Positions 37,914 through 47,975 of a DNA stretch of 64,000 nt are shown piece by piece. Position numbers and translations under genes: made by a program. The first letter of the stretch is position 1. Each line of letters starts with the position of its first letter. The DNA comes from Paraglaciecola chathamensis S18K6 (lineage in GTDB: Bacteria > Pseudomonadota > Gammaproteobacteria > Enterobacterales > Alteromonadaceae): NCBI GenBank assembly GCA_000314955.1, contig BAEM01000033.1, forward strand, positions 1 through 64,000. Reading direction: 5' to 3'. A model generated the notes under the pieces. It worked only from the letters and a program-made list of their open reading frames with translations, was not told where the DNA came from and did not search any database.

Positions 37914-40121
37914 CTAATCTAACAGATAAGGCTGTCGATAGCCGAACAATCCATCTCTTAACATGTCGCGCCCTGAACTATCACCGCCAATCCCTTTAAA
38001 CAAGAATTGAATGGCGATACCTGAATCAAACTCGTCTGTGCTTTGTAGCCCGTCATCATCAAAACGACTGGTTAATTGACGCTGAGCGACGATGCGCAGT
38101 GCCCAACAACAGGATTCGTATTGCAAACCTGTGTAGCTTTCGATGGTGCGATGACGCTCTATATCACGATACCAACGGCCTACCCAATACCAATCGCGAG
38201 TAATAGGCCAACTGGCGGTTAACCCCAATTGACTAATTTGTTCGCCAGACAAATCACGCACAAATCTATGATTAAACTGCACCATTTTGTCTCTGGCTAG
38301 TCGATATTCAAGGCCAATACTACTGCGCTCAACTTTGTCAGTTTCGGTGGATACTTGCACTTCGCTGTGGGCTAACCACTTACTGCCGATGCGCCAGTCC
38401 AACTCGGCGGCTAAGGCTGAACGGTCGTCTTCTTTACTTGCTGCTGTGACCTTGTTGTCTTCAAGATAGAAAATCTGACCCAAGCTAAGTTTAAATTGTT
38501 CCCTATTATCTTTATCAATTATGCGCGATGTGACACCAAGGGTCACTTGATTTTGGTCGCTGATACGATCTAACCCAGTAAATTCCTGCCCTCGGAACAA
38601 TCCACCGAAATCGTTAAACAGGCGAGTTGTGTCATATAAACCGATATCTGATTGGTCCTGGTAACTGGTGTACAAATACTGAGCTCTTGGCTCTAATGTT
38701 TGAGTTACGTCTGAGCCGAACCAATGAGCTTGCCTTTCAAATACCAAGGCACCGTATAGTTTGGCTTGACCTAAAGTACGTGACACATCACGAGAAAGGT
38801 CGGTTCCTTCGATGTCTTCTTGGCGATATACAGTATGCATAACGGATGTTTCGGCGAGGAATTCACCCCAACTGTTTTCAAGTGGCAGGCTTATTGTTGG
38901 CGCTATGTGCGCACGTGTCGCCTTAGGGCTTGTGCCGTTGGCATTGTCAAAACGAGCCAATTCCGAGTGAATATCAAACTTAAAGCCAGCGGGTAAGTCG
39001 CTTACGTAATCGAGTTTTAGCTCAGGTAAAGCACGGTAGGTATCATCATGATCGCCTAATATTTCAAAATCCCGCAGTTGCAAACTGACATTCAATGCAT
39101 CTGAGTAATAGTGCAAGCCTAGGGTTCTGAACAAATGGGTATCAGCTGAGTTGTAATAGTCAGAGCCCAAATCAACAATGTAGTTATCATCACTCAAACC
39201 GTTGAAGTCGACATTTACTTCCCAATTTTCAGACAAGGCGCCTTTGTGGGTGAGGCGGTAAAAGTAACGGTCTTCATTAGTGCTTGAGTCAGAGTCGTTA
39301 GGTAAATATTCAATATCAATCTGACCACTGTTTTGCTCAGTTAAATAACGAAATTCTGTTTTTAACTGTAAACCGCGTTTGGTCATGTACCGAGGCGTAA
39401 TAGTCGCATCATACTGTTGATCAAGGTTTAAATAGTAAGGTTGCTCGTAAGCAAATCCGGTACTGCTACTGCTGCCTACCTGAGGAAAAAGCAAGCCTGT
39501 CTCTCTTGCATCCGTAACAGGGAAAGAATAATAAGGCAGATAGAAAATAGGAATATCTTGCACATAAAACACCGCGTTTCGTGCCACACCGCGTGTTTCA
39601 TCGGGTTTGACTTTGATGCTGTCAGCTCGAACTAACCAATCTTCTTGGCCTGTAGGGCACGTTGAAAAAGTCACCCCATTTAATTCTAAACCTTGGGTTT
39701 GATCCACAACCAAAAGTTCTGCGTCACCCCGCGCATTGAGCGTCGTTAATTCATATTGGGTGTCGGCTATTTCCATGCGATTGTTTTGCGTGTTGAGCAG
39801 GACCTTCTGACTGGTAACACTCAGCTCAGGAGTTTGATAGGTAACATCTCCTGTTGCAATGAGCTGCTGGGTCGTACGGTCAATTTGCGCTCGATTCGCA
39901 ATAATTTGCGAATCTTTATTGGTTATTTCTACTTCTCCCTCAAATTCTGCGAAATTATCTTGCTGAATTGAGGTCATATTAGATATAACTTGAATTTGTC
40001 CGTTAGGCAGACGCTTCTCTACCACGAAAGTATTTGCAGGTGCTGGACACGTTTCTTGAGCTGTCGCACTAAGCGAGCATAAAGAGAAACAGAGCACGTG
40101 AAGAGGTTGCTTGATTTTCAT
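37914..40121 (-). CDS. lptD: LPS-assembly protein LptD
   Basis: Outer-membrane barrel that, with the lipoprotein LptE, inserts lipopolysaccharide into the outer leaflet. About 735 residues: signal peptide (MKIKQPLHV to about TAQ), OstA-type jellyroll domain (about residues 40-190) and the large C-terminal barrel. Cysteines that could form the interdomain disulfides are seen near the N-terminus (ETCPAP), at STCPTG, and as a CC pair (ESCCW) near the C-terminus, matching the E. coli pattern. The start at the ATG at 40121 is preferred because the signal peptide follows at once; the frame opens 19 codons earlier. First gene of the operon. Confidence 0.95.
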   Translation of the reverse strand: MKIKQPLHVLCFSLCSLSATAQETCPAPANTFVVEKRLPNGQIQVISNMTSIQQDNFAEFEGEVEITNKDSQIIANRAQIDRTTQQLIATGDVTYQTPELSVTSQKVLLNTQNNRMEIADTQYELTTLNARGDAELLVVDQTQGLELNGVTFSTCPTGQEDWLVRADSIKVKPDETRGVARNAVFYVQDIPIFYLPYYSFPVTDARETGLLFPQVGSSSSTGFAYEQPYYLNLDQQYDATITPRYMTKRGLQLKTEFRYLTEQNSGQIDIEYLPNDSDSSTNEDRYFYRLTHKGALSENWEVNVDFNGLSDDNYIVDLGSDYYNSADTHLFRTLGLHYYSDALNVSLQLRDFEILGDHDDTYRALPELKLDYVSDLPAGFKFDIHSELARFDNANGTSPKATRAHIAPTISLPLENSWGEFLAETSVMHTVYRQEDIEGTDLSRDVSRTLGQAKLYGALVFERQAHWFGSDVTQTLEPRAQYLYTSYQDQSDIGLYDTTRLFNDFGGLFRGQEFTGLDRISDQNQVTLGVTSRIIDKDNREQFKLSLGQIFYLEDNKVTAASKEDDRSALAAELDWRIGSKWLAHSEVQVSTETDKVERSSIGLEYRLARDKMVQFNHRFVRDLSGEQISQLGLTASWPITRDWYWVGRWYRDIERHRTIESYTGLQYESCCWALRIVAQRQLTSRFDDDGLQSTDEFDSGIAIQFLFKGIGGDSSGRDMLRDGLFGYRQPYLLD

Positions 40122-40275
40122 ACGGTAGGGTAAAAAGGCAGCCTGATAATGGTTAAAGTCACGGGAGTTAAGCTCCAATTTTAAGGGTTTCGCGCAGATT
40201 TACTAGTAAACTTGCAAAAAAAGAGATATTTCGCCATTCTTCGCTGTCAAATTTTACCCCAACATGAGGTCCTAA

Positions 40276-41313
40276 GTGAGCCCATTGGCACAAAGACAAG
40301 CACAATTGATGGATTGGATTAATCATTCCACACCTTTTTTGTGTCAACAATTACACATGGTTTATGGTGATGCCAGCTTTAGGCGTTATTTTCGCTTCAC
40401 CTTTGATGAGCGCACGATTATCGCAGTGGATGCTCCACCAACATTTGAAGACAGCGAGAAATTTGCGTTAGTCGCAGAGTCTTTTGCTGCTAACGGATTA
40501 CGCGTGCCCGATATATTGGCCGCAGATCACACGTTAGGCTTTTATTGTCTCAATGATTTTGGTGATGAGCAATTGGCCCATCAACTAAATGACCATAGTT
40601 GTCATCAGTTGTACCCAAAGGCCTTAGCACTTTTGCCAAAGGTACAGCAATGTACAGCTACATCTCAAGCAACTTTACCTGCCTATGACCACAAACTATT
40701 TACGCGCGAGTTTGAAATATTCACTCAATGGTTATTAGATGTGCATTTGGGTTATCGTTTGACGCCTGAGCAGCATGCGATGCTGAATGATACATTCAAC
40801 GTATTAGCAGACAACTTCTTTGAGCAACCCAAGGTCGGTGTGCATCGCGATTTTCACTCCCGTAATCTAATGATGCTGCAAAATGATGAAATTGGCGTCA
40901 TTGATTTTCAAGACGCGGTGATTGGCCCGATTACCTACGATGCTGTGTCTTTGCTGCGTGACTGCTATCGACGCTGGCCCGATGAATGGGTCAGTGACTG
41001 GTTAGCTGCATTTCAGCAACAGTTTTACCCGCAATACCCACTTGCTAAATTCACTCGTTGGTTTGACTTAACAGGCATGCAACGGCATATCAAAGCCAGT
41101 GGTATATTTGCTCGTTTGCATCACAGAGATGGCAAAAGTGACTATTTAGATGATATTCCGCGAACTTTGGGGTATCTGGTGGATATAGGTAAGCAATATT
41201 CTGAGCTTGAGGCGTTCGCACGATTTGTTGAACAAGAAATTCTACCCAGTGTGTTGGCATTAGCAGATTCAGCGAAAGGTAAGGTGGTGTCACTTGCAGG
41301 CAGTAAGCGCTAG
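40276..41313 (+). CDS. amgK: N-acetylmuramate/N-acetylglucosamine kinase, AmgK-like
   Basis: Kinase-fold phosphotransferase (345 residues) with GDASFRRYFRF near the N-terminus, the catalytic HRDFHSRNLM near residue 195 and metal-binding IDFQDAV. In Pseudomonas AmgK phosphorylates MurNAc at the anomeric position for the MurU-dependent recycling route to UDP-MurNAc. There too it sits beside murU and lptD. The same neighbourhood here supports the assignment. It starts at GTG after GAGGT. Divergent from lptD with a 154-bp shared promoter region; murU follows 21 bp downstream. Confidence 0.85.
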   Translation: MSPLAQRQAQLMDWINHSTPFLCQQLHMVYGDASFRRYFRFTFDERTIIAVDAPPTFEDSEKFALVAESFAANGLRVPDILAADHTLGFYCLNDFGDEQLAHQLNDHSCHQLYPKALALLPKVQQCTATSQATLPAYDHKLFTREFEIFTQWLLDVHLGYRLTPEQHAMLNDTFNVLADNFFEQPKVGVHRDFHSRNLMMLQNDEIGVIDFQDAVIGPITYDAVSLLRDCYRRWPDEWVSDWLAAFQQQFYPQYPLAKFTRWFDLTGMQRHIKASGIFARLHHRDGKSDYLDDIPRTLGYLVDIGKQYSELEAFARFVEQEILPSVLALADSAKGKVVSLAGSKR

Positions 41314-41334
41314 TCAATTGGGTCGCTATAAGAG

Positions 41335-42075
41335 ATGAACAAGCAGATTAATACAGCAATGATTTTGGCGGCGGGGCGCGGCGAGCGCATGCGTCCGCTG
41401 ACAGATACCACCCCAAAGCCCTTGCTAGAAGTACACGGCAAACCCTTGATCGAATACCATATTGAACGTTTAGCGACAGCCGGTATTAAACGCATCGTGA
41501 TAAACCACGCATGGCTTGGCGAGCAAATTGTTCAGCGCATCGGTAATGGCTCGCGATTTAATGTGGATATAGTGTATTCCCCAGAGGAAACAGCGCTAGA
41601 AACCGCTGGGGGGATAAAACAAGCACTCCCGCAGTTGTGTGAACACACTGCCAGCGATGCGTTTTTAGTGGTTAATGGCGACGTATTTACTGACTTTTGT
41701 TTTGCAAATCTGCTCGAAAACCTGATAGATCATGGTAAAGGTTTAACAAAAGAGTTGCCGCTGGCCCACTTGATATTAGTGCCAAACCCCCCACACAACC
41801 CTGAAGGCGATTTTTACTTGCACGGTAACCGTGTGTGCAAAAGTCAATACAAAGATGTAAGCGCTGAACAAAGAGCACCACACAAATATACGTTTAGTGG
41901 GATAGGTGTGTACCGCAAAGCGTTGTTCGATGGCCTATCGCAAGCCAGTCAACGTTTGGCGCCTGTGCTGGTAGACGCGATGGCAAAAAATCAAGTTAGC
42001 GGAAGCTTGCACCAAGGTGTATGGGTTGATATCGGTACGCCTGAGCGCTTAACGCAATTGAATGCACAGCGTTGA
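41335..42075 (+). CDS. murU: N-acetylmuramate-1-phosphate uridylyltransferase, MurU-like
   Basis: Nucleotidyltransferase (246 residues) with the signature MILAAGRGERMRPLTDTTPK near the start, GKPLIEYHIERL, and the metal-site Asp in VVNGDVF. In Pseudomonas MurU makes UDP-MurNAc from MurNAc-1-P, bypassing de novo synthesis and lowering fosfomycin sensitivity. By sequence alone it could be another sugar-1-P nucleotidyltransferase; the adjacent amgK and lptD make MurU most likely. Confidence 0.85.
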   Translation: MNKQINTAMILAAGRGERMRPLTDTTPKPLLEVHGKPLIEYHIERLATAGIKRIVINHAWLGEQIVQRIGNGSRFNVDIVYSPEETALETAGGIKQALPQLCEHTASDAFLVVNGDVFTDFCFANLLENLIDHGKGLTKELPLAHLILVPNPPHNPEGDFYLHGNRVCKSQYKDVSAEQRAPHKYTFSGIGVYRKALFDGLSQASQRLAPVLVDAMAKNQVSGSLHQGVWVDIGTPERLTQLNAQR

Positions 42076-42128
42076 AATACAGCGCATTAAGAATGTGCGA
42101 GCAAATTAATTTATAAACAGGGTAAATA

Positions 42129-42983
42129 ATGATTGGCAAGATTTTAGGTACCATTTTTGGTTTTATGTTCGGGCGCATCCCCGGCGCTATTTTAGGTTTT
42201 ATCGTCGGGCATATGTTCGACAAAGGCTATAGCCAAGACTTTAACCAAATGGGCGGTTTCAGCGGTTTTTTTACTAGCCAAGATGATTTTAAAAAGCAGG
42301 CAATATTTTTTCATGCCTTGTTCTCGGTCATGGGGCATATCGCGAAAGCGGACGGCAAAGTCAGCGACATAGAAATCAAAATGGCTAGCTCGCTAATGGA
42401 TCAGATGGGGCTTGAAGGCGACACGCGCAAAGAAGCTCAACAGGCGTTTCGTGATGGCAAAGAAGCTGATTTCGCCTTAAAAGATATTATTTTAGAGCTA
42501 AAAGAATCCTGCCATGGGCGCAGAGATATTTTGCAGGTCTTTTTAGAAATTCTAATTCAAGCGGCATATGTTGATGGAAGATTAGATAAAGCCGAACAAA
42601 AAGTGCTTGAAACCGCAGCGCTGCACTTAGGGTTCAAGCAAAATGAATTACTTTACTTATTGTCTGTGTATGAAGCCGAAATACGTTTCCGCCAGCGTGG
42701 GGGCCAAAGAAGCGGTCAGTCTTCTCATCGCGCCCATCAAGGTAGTCAATCTACTTACTCTACCCAGCAGTCATTAAATGACGCCTACCAAATTCTTGGC
42801 GTGAGTGAGTCAGATGATGATAAGGCTGTGAAAAAAGCGTATCGCAAGCTGATGAGTGAAAACCACCCCGATAAATTAGTGTCAAAAGGGTTACCTAAAC
42901 AGGCGCTAGAAATCGCTAAAAATAAGGCCCAAGATATTCAAGCTGCCTATGAAATGATTAAAGAAAAACGTGGCATGCGTTGA
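42129..42983 (+). CDS. djlA: Membrane-anchored DnaJ-like protein DjlA
   Basis: A type III membrane co-chaperone for DnaK. 284 residues: an N-terminal glycine-rich transmembrane helix (residues 5-30, FGFMFGRIPGAILGFIVGHMF), a TerB-like helical domain (about residues 50-190) and a C-terminal J-domain with the invariant HPD (NHPDKL). It follows murU by 53 bp and is probably in the same operon. Downstream, a 19-bp direct repeat starting TGGCATGC duplicates the stop-codon region (42970-43006). Confidence 0.95.
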   Translation: MIGKILGTIFGFMFGRIPGAILGFIVGHMFDKGYSQDFNQMGGFSGFFTSQDDFKKQAIFFHALFSVMGHIAKADGKVSDIEIKMASSLMDQMGLEGDTRKEAQQAFRDGKEADFALKDIILELKESCHGRRDILQVFLEILIQAAYVDGRLDKAEQKVLETAALHLGFKQNELLYLLSVYEAEIRFRQRGGQRSGQSSHRAHQGSQSTYSTQQSLNDAYQILGVSESDDDKAVKKAYRKLMSENHPDKLVSKGLPKQALEIAKNKAQDIQAAYEMIKEKRGMR

Positions 42984-43291
42984 GCAATGTGGCATGCATT
43001 GAGCAAGTTAGGCAATATACTTAATTAGGTTTCTGAGCTTGTCTGAGAGGCCGCTCTTATTCAAGTTCTTTGCCATTCGATGGGCCTGACTCGTTACAAT
43101 CGCCCAAGTGAGTAAGCCGATTTAATCCGAAACGAATCATCTCCTGTGTTCGCTACTACCCATTTCGACAGTCAACCAAATCTTTCTTTTCACCAGTACT
43201 TTTGTCTCTAGCTAGCAGTGGTTTTTGAAAGACTTCTTCGGGATAGGCAAATGTAACAAATGTAAAAGTACTAGGCTTTTAGTTAAAACTT
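42984..43291. other. Intergenic region, djlA to TonB receptor
   Basis: Apart from the short duplication at its left end and the Fur-like box at its right end, I see no gene or RNA signature here. Confidence 0.5.
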
Positions 43292-43310
43292 AATGAGAAT
43301 GCTTCTTATT
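43292..43310 (+). promoter_or_regulatory. Candidate Fur box
   Basis: AATGAGAATGCTTCTTATT is an imperfect palindrome (7 of 9 arm positions match) of the GAGAAT-N-ATTCTC-like Fur type, 31 bases before the receptor start. An AT-rich second half-site (TAATCATAATC) follows. It implies iron repression of the receptor and PepSY genes. Confidence 0.65.
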
Positions 43311-43341
43311 TGAAATAATCATAATCAATAGGGAGCTTTTC

Positions 43342-45399
43342 TTGAAAACACGCGTGATGATCGGTGCAATGTGCACATTAGCCAGCGCAAGTGCACTAAC
43401 AAGCACATTGGCATATGCAGATACGACTGAAGTTGAAACTACGGCAGCAGTAGAGAAAATATCGGTTGTGGGCGCAGCTACCAACCTCAGTATTACCGCT
43501 GAAGACATTGAGCAATATCAAGCGAGCGATCTTGCGGATATATTCCGCTATTCACCATCCATTAGTGTTGGGGGCTCAGTGGGGGTCGCACAAAAAATCT
43601 ATATTCGCGGCTTAGAAGATGCATTTTTAAATGTCACGGTAGACGGTGCTCAGCAAACTTCGACGCTGTTCCATCACATAGGCCGGGTGACTATCGATCC
43701 TGATTTGCTACAACAAATAGATGTGCAAGCGGGGGCGGGGGAAGCCACAAGCGGGCCGGGCGCTATAGGCGGCTCCATCCGTTTTAAAACAAAAGATGCA
43801 CAAGACATGCTAAAACCCGAAGAGCAGTTCGGTGGTCGTGTAAAAGCCAACTATTTTTCAAACGATGCGACTCGTTATAGTGGTAGCCTTTACGGCAAAC
43901 TAAGCGATTCTTGGGGTGTGCTTGGCTATTACAGCACGATCGACCGCGACAACATGGAAGATGGCAACGGCGATGAAATATACGGCACTGCAGCCGACCA
44001 AGACATGGCATTTTTAAAGGTCAGTGGTGATATCTCAGAAAATCAATTCCTGTCGCTCAGTGTTGAGCAACGTGACGAAAAAGGTGCGTTCTCAGCGCGT
44101 CCTAACTGGGCGGTACAAGAAGGTGACGCGCTTTACGCAAGTGAGGCCGAGCGTGATACCTATGTGGCGAATTACCGCTTTGCTTACAGTGCCTTAGTTA
44201 ATATTGAAGCAACAGCCTATCAAACTGACTCTTCTTTTCGCGGTGGTCGCTTTGATTGGCTAGCTGAAATCGATACCTACGGCTTTGATCTGCGTAATAC
44301 CAGTGAAACAGGGCTGCATAAATTCGTCTATGGTGTTGACTATCGTAACGATGAAGTGACTAGCGGGCCGGCTCAAGGTGCTGTTGAAAACGCGGAAGAA
44401 GGCAGCGTACTCGGTATTTATGTGCAAGGTTACAGTGATATTACGCCACAGCTATTGCTAAGTTACGGTGTTCGCTATGATGACTATGACTTTCAGCAAA
44501 ACATCTTGGTAGATGAATACTATGGCGAACCGGTAACGGACGTCGCAGCGTCAATTGATGACTCAGAGCTTAGTTTTAATGTAGGTCTAGCATATGAACT
44601 CAGCCAACACTGGACACTCGGACTAGGCTTTGCACAGGCAGCGAGAGGCAAGCAAATTGGTGATGGGTTTACCATTGACGGTTATTTGTATGATGGCTCA
44701 GATATACCCGTTGTGGCCGAGGATTTGGTGCCTGAGACCGTTGAAAATATCGAAGCGTCAATTGAATACAGTGCCAACAATCTAAACGCCAAACTAAGCG
44801 TTTACCGCTCTTCGTTGGATGATGTTATTTTCGAAGGGTATGAAGGCAATGCGGTGTTTAATAATATCGGCACACTCGATACAAGTGGCATTGAGTTTGA
44901 CGTCGCTTATCGTTGGAACGAAGTAGATTTATTTCTTGGCTTCTCCAGTGCTGATACTGAGCTAAAGCCTAGAGACGACTTGTACAATGTCAGTTATTCA
45001 TCAATTGATATTAACGGTTATGAATTTGTCGGCTTAGGCAACAGCCGAGGCGATACTTGGGTTGCAGGCGCCGACTACGACATCTCCCCTGATGTGAGTG
45101 TTGGGCTGAGTTTGGCAAAAGTGGATTCAATCGACATTGACACCCTACATCAAGCCGTAGATTTAGCTTGGACAGATTCCTTGTATCGACTCAACAAGCC
45201 AAGTTATACCACTGTTGATATTTACGCAAAATGGCATGTGACAAATAATCTAATGCTCAATTTAGCGGTGAGCAATTTATTTGATAAGTTGTATATCGAC
45301 CACTCAAGCGTTGGCGACTATAGCGAGGTATTTGCTACGGTAATTGGCCCTTATGAAGCCGGAAGAGACATCAGGTTATCTGTGTCGTACGACTTTTAG
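43342..45399 (+). CDS. TonB-dependent receptor, probably iron-related
   Basis: A 685-residue outer-membrane receptor starting at TTG (GGAG upstream). The signal peptide ends near LAYADT. VEKISVVGAA resembles a TonB box. The plug contains KIYIRGLEDAFLNVTVDGAQQ and IDVQAGAGEATSGPGAIGGSI. The barrel ends in SVSYDF. A Fur-like box 31 bases upstream and a PepSY-family gene 19 bp downstream point to iron, siderophore or heme uptake. The FHH motif in the plug (TLFHHIGRVTIDP) is interesting for heme but not diagnostic. Confidence 0.92.
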   Translation: MKTRVMIGAMCTLASASALTSTLAYADTTEVETTAAVEKISVVGAATNLSITAEDIEQYQASDLADIFRYSPSISVGGSVGVAQKIYIRGLEDAFLNVTVDGAQQTSTLFHHIGRVTIDPDLLQQIDVQAGAGEATSGPGAIGGSIRFKTKDAQDMLKPEEQFGGRVKANYFSNDATRYSGSLYGKLSDSWGVLGYYSTIDRDNMEDGNGDEIYGTAADQDMAFLKVSGDISENQFLSLSVEQRDEKGAFSARPNWAVQEGDALYASEAERDTYVANYRFAYSALVNIEATAYQTDSSFRGGRFDWLAEIDTYGFDLRNTSETGLHKFVYGVDYRNDEVTSGPAQGAVENAEEGSVLGIYVQGYSDITPQLLLSYGVRYDDYDFQQNILVDEYYGEPVTDVAASIDDSELSFNVGLAYELSQHWTLGLGFAQAARGKQIGDGFTIDGYLYDGSDIPVVAEDLVPETVENIEASIEYSANNLNAKLSVYRSSLDDVIFEGYEGNAVFNNIGTLDTSGIEFDVAYRWNEVDLFLGFSSADTELKPRDDLYNVSYSSIDINGYEFVGLGNSRGDTWVAGADYDISPDVSVGLSLAKVDSIDIDTLHQAVDLAWTDSLYRLNKPSYTTVDIYAKWHVTNNLMLNLAVSNLFDKLYIDHSSVGDYSEVFATVIGPYEAGRDIRLSVSYDF

Positions 45400-45418
45400 C
45401 GCCTCGACATTTTAGGAT

Positions 45419-46564
45419 ATGAGCGTTAACACAATCAAAAGGTGGGTCTTTTGGGCCCACTTAGTCACAGGGCTGGTGGCTGGTATGTTTGTCTTTTGCA
45501 TGGCATTTACGGGAGTGTTACTGACTTATGAGAGACAAATTGTCGAACTGAGTGAGATGCACTATCGCGTTGCCCCAGAAGACTCAGCTAGGCGGCTAAC
45601 AACCGATGAAGTCGTAAATGTATTGCAACAACTTCATCCTGACGAACCGCATATTTATATTCGATGGGTGAATAAGGAGGGCGCGGCAATCCCCGTATGG
45701 GCGGGTAAAAATAACTATTTACTGCATCCCTATACTGGCAAAGTGCTAAGGGTTGGTGAAGGTACTGTTACTGATTTTTTTCACCAAGTGACTGATTTAC
45801 ATCGCTATCTTTTGCTAACAGGAGATTCTCGGGCGATTGGTAAAAATATCACTGCGTACGCGAATTTGGTGTTTATCTTTCTGTTGCTCAGTGGTCTGTA
45901 TTTATGGCTACCGAAACGCTTTAATCGCTCGGCATTTAAACACGCTTTTTGGCTACCCAAACGATACCAAAACACTCAGCATCGTCACCGGCAATGGCAT
46001 CTAGTCTTTGGTATTTGGTGCTTGCCAGCACTATTTGTTATTGCATTAACCGCCACACTCTTTCATTTCACATGGGCCAATGAAGCACTATATGGCGCGT
46101 TTGGTGAAACGGTGCCCCAGCGTGAGCAACATGAGGAAGTCACCCGTTTAGACGCTGATGTCATACCCTATGAGGTGTTGTTTCAACGTGCAGTTCATCA
46201 TGCCAAGCATAATCAGTTTACCGATTGGTATTCCATGTGGTTAGAGATAGGAGAGGAGCTCAACGAGGCACGTTTCTATATCGATAAAAGTATTGGGCAT
46301 AGGCAAGAGTTGGCTTATTCGTTGTATTTTGATACCCGCAGTGGAGACATAAGCAAAGTGCTGCGAAAATCAGACTGGTCTCGAGGTGGTCAAGCGTGGG
46401 GCACAGCGCGCTTTTTACACACAGGCGAATATTTCGGCGTCATCGGTCAGACCATTGCAGGCCTGGTGTCTTTAATAGCCTGTATTTTAGTTTACACAGG
46501 TATGTTACTGGCTTGGCGGCGATTGATCATTGCACCTAAACAAAGAAAGCAAATGTCCGAATGA
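45419..46564 (+). CDS. PepSY-associated transmembrane protein
   Basis: A 381-residue inner-membrane protein of the PepSY-TM family with about four membrane helices (near residues 12-35, 140-165, 193-215 and 345-370). Histidines fit the family pattern (WAHLVTGL, LHRYLLLTGDSRAIG, WHLVFGIW, FLHTGEYFG). Such proteins are commonly encoded beside siderophore receptors and are proposed to help reduce iron-siderophore complexes in the periplasm. It follows the Fur-controlled receptor by 19 bp and is surely cotranscribed. AGGA is unusually close to the ATG, so initiation may rely on coupling. Confidence 0.9.
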   Translation: MSVNTIKRWVFWAHLVTGLVAGMFVFCMAFTGVLLTYERQIVELSEMHYRVAPEDSARRLTTDEVVNVLQQLHPDEPHIYIRWVNKEGAAIPVWAGKNNYLLHPYTGKVLRVGEGTVTDFFHQVTDLHRYLLLTGDSRAIGKNITAYANLVFIFLLLSGLYLWLPKRFNRSAFKHAFWLPKRYQNTQHRHRQWHLVFGIWCLPALFVIALTATLFHFTWANEALYGAFGETVPQREQHEEVTRLDADVIPYEVLFQRAVHHAKHNQFTDWYSMWLEIGEELNEARFYIDKSIGHRQELAYSLYFDTRSGDISKVLRKSDWSRGGQAWGTARFLHTGEYFGVIGQTIAGLVSLIACILVYTGMLLAWRRLIIAPKQRKQMSE

Positions 46565-46598
46565 AAACAGGGCTGCAGAATATTCGCGCTTTAGCATA

Positions 46599-47975
46599 TT
46601 ATCGCCCGAGCCGAATAACCATTTCTAGGCCTAATAACGCGCCGTCGCTAGCAAAATAATTTTGCGCGCTCATATTCCCTCCGATTGCTGCGATTTGTCG
46701 CTGGGCCAAAGCGAGCCCTAAGCCGAATCCACTTGGCGGGGCGGATTGCGTTAACGCCTTATCTGAAACTCGTGCTTTGTCGACACGGAAAAAGGGCTTA
46801 AATATATCTGACAACATATCTTGAGGAACGCCCGGCCCCTGATCCCTAACGGTTAAGGTGTAACACTTATCACTTTGGGTTAGCGACACATTTACTTCAC
46901 GCGTCGCTGGAGTGTAGCGCAGGGCGTTGCGTACGATGTTTTCAAAAGCTTGACCTAATGCGGTTTGGCTACTTTTGGTTATATCAGCATTTGCCGGTAA
47001 GTCTGTTGTTAACATGCAATTAGGGTATTCAAAGCGCGCATCTTCACAAATAACCTCGAGTAATTCGACTAAGTCAAAGTCGTCTGTGTTCAGGCGAGGC
47101 GATTCATTATTTAGCCACGCGAGTGTAAGTGTATCTTCTACTAAATTGCGCATGGTAGAGGCTTCATAACGCAGACGTTCAAGGGCTTGCTTGGGGTTGA
47201 TATTTTGCTCAACAAAATCCACAGCCATGTCTATTCGAGTTAGCGGGGTGCGCAACTCATGGGATAAATCAGCGAGCAGTTGTCTTTGATTATAAATAAG
47301 CATGCTAATACGCTGTGCCATGTGGTCGAACGTTTCAGCAAGACGGGTGAGCTCGTCGTTTCTGTGTGGTAGATATGGCGCCACTCTAACATCCAGCTTT
47401 CCTTCGCTGAACGCTTTTGTCGCGTTTTCTAGTTTTCTAAGAGGTGCCATTACATGTTGATAAAGCACAAAACTTAAAATACAAAGCAATATTAACGGCA
47501 GAGCAATTTGTAAAAATAGTTTTGCATAAAGCAAAAATGCCCCGGGACGCATTCGTTGCGGTAGCTGAATAAGGAAATGACTTGATGCATCAGAAAAGGG
47601 GATTTCCATGGTCGGGTTTTCTTCAAAATAAAGGTGTATTTTCCACTCAACACTTCTTCCGAGTTGAAACCGTTCAAGATAGTTTTCTGGTAGGCTGGTA
47701 TCAGCGAAAGGTGTGATCTTTGAGCGCACGACCGCGGCCCACGTATTTTCTTTTTGCTGAAGTGCTTTTAACCAAACCACCAGTGCTGCTTCGCCGTCTT
47801 GACGTAAAATGGTTTCAGCTTGCCGCCCATAATTTAGTAACTGCTGCTGGTGCTGGGCGTCAATAAAACTCATGCTGGTTTCAGTGTGGTTTGTTAACCA
47901 GCTTAACGCCCAAAATAACAGAACAGTTCCCAACGCGATAAACGCACAAAGTCGCCAAAAAAGCGTGTTTTTCAT
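46599..47975 (-). CDS. Sensor histidine kinase, two-component system
   Basis: A 458-residue inner-membrane kinase: TM1 (about residues 7-27), a periplasmic sensor of about 120 residues and TM2 (about 145-168). HAMP follows, then the phosphoacceptor LLADLSHELRTPLTRI and an ATPase domain with N (ENIVRNALRY), G1 (DQGPGVP) and G2 (GFGLGLAL) boxes. It resembles the CpxA/QseC/PmrB group. The start overlaps the response regulator stop by four bases. Its 3' end faces the PepSY gene (34 bp). The signal is unknown; iron or envelope stress would fit the setting. Confidence 0.93.
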   Translation of the reverse strand: MKNTLFWRLCAFIALGTVLLFWALSWLTNHTETSMSFIDAQHQQQLLNYGRQAETILRQDGEAALVVWLKALQQKENTWAAVVRSKITPFADTSLPENYLERFQLGRSVEWKIHLYFEENPTMEIPFSDASSHFLIQLPQRMRPGAFLLYAKLFLQIALPLILLCILSFVLYQHVMAPLRKLENATKAFSEGKLDVRVAPYLPHRNDELTRLAETFDHMAQRISMLIYNQRQLLADLSHELRTPLTRIDMAVDFVEQNINPKQALERLRYEASTMRNLVEDTLTLAWLNNESPRLNTDDFDLVELLEVICEDARFEYPNCMLTTDLPANADITKSSQTALGQAFENIVRNALRYTPATREVNVSLTQSDKCYTLTVRDQGPGVPQDMLSDIFKPFFRVDKARVSDKALTQSAPPSGFGLGLALAQRQIAAIGGNMSAQNYFASDGALLGLEMVIRLGR

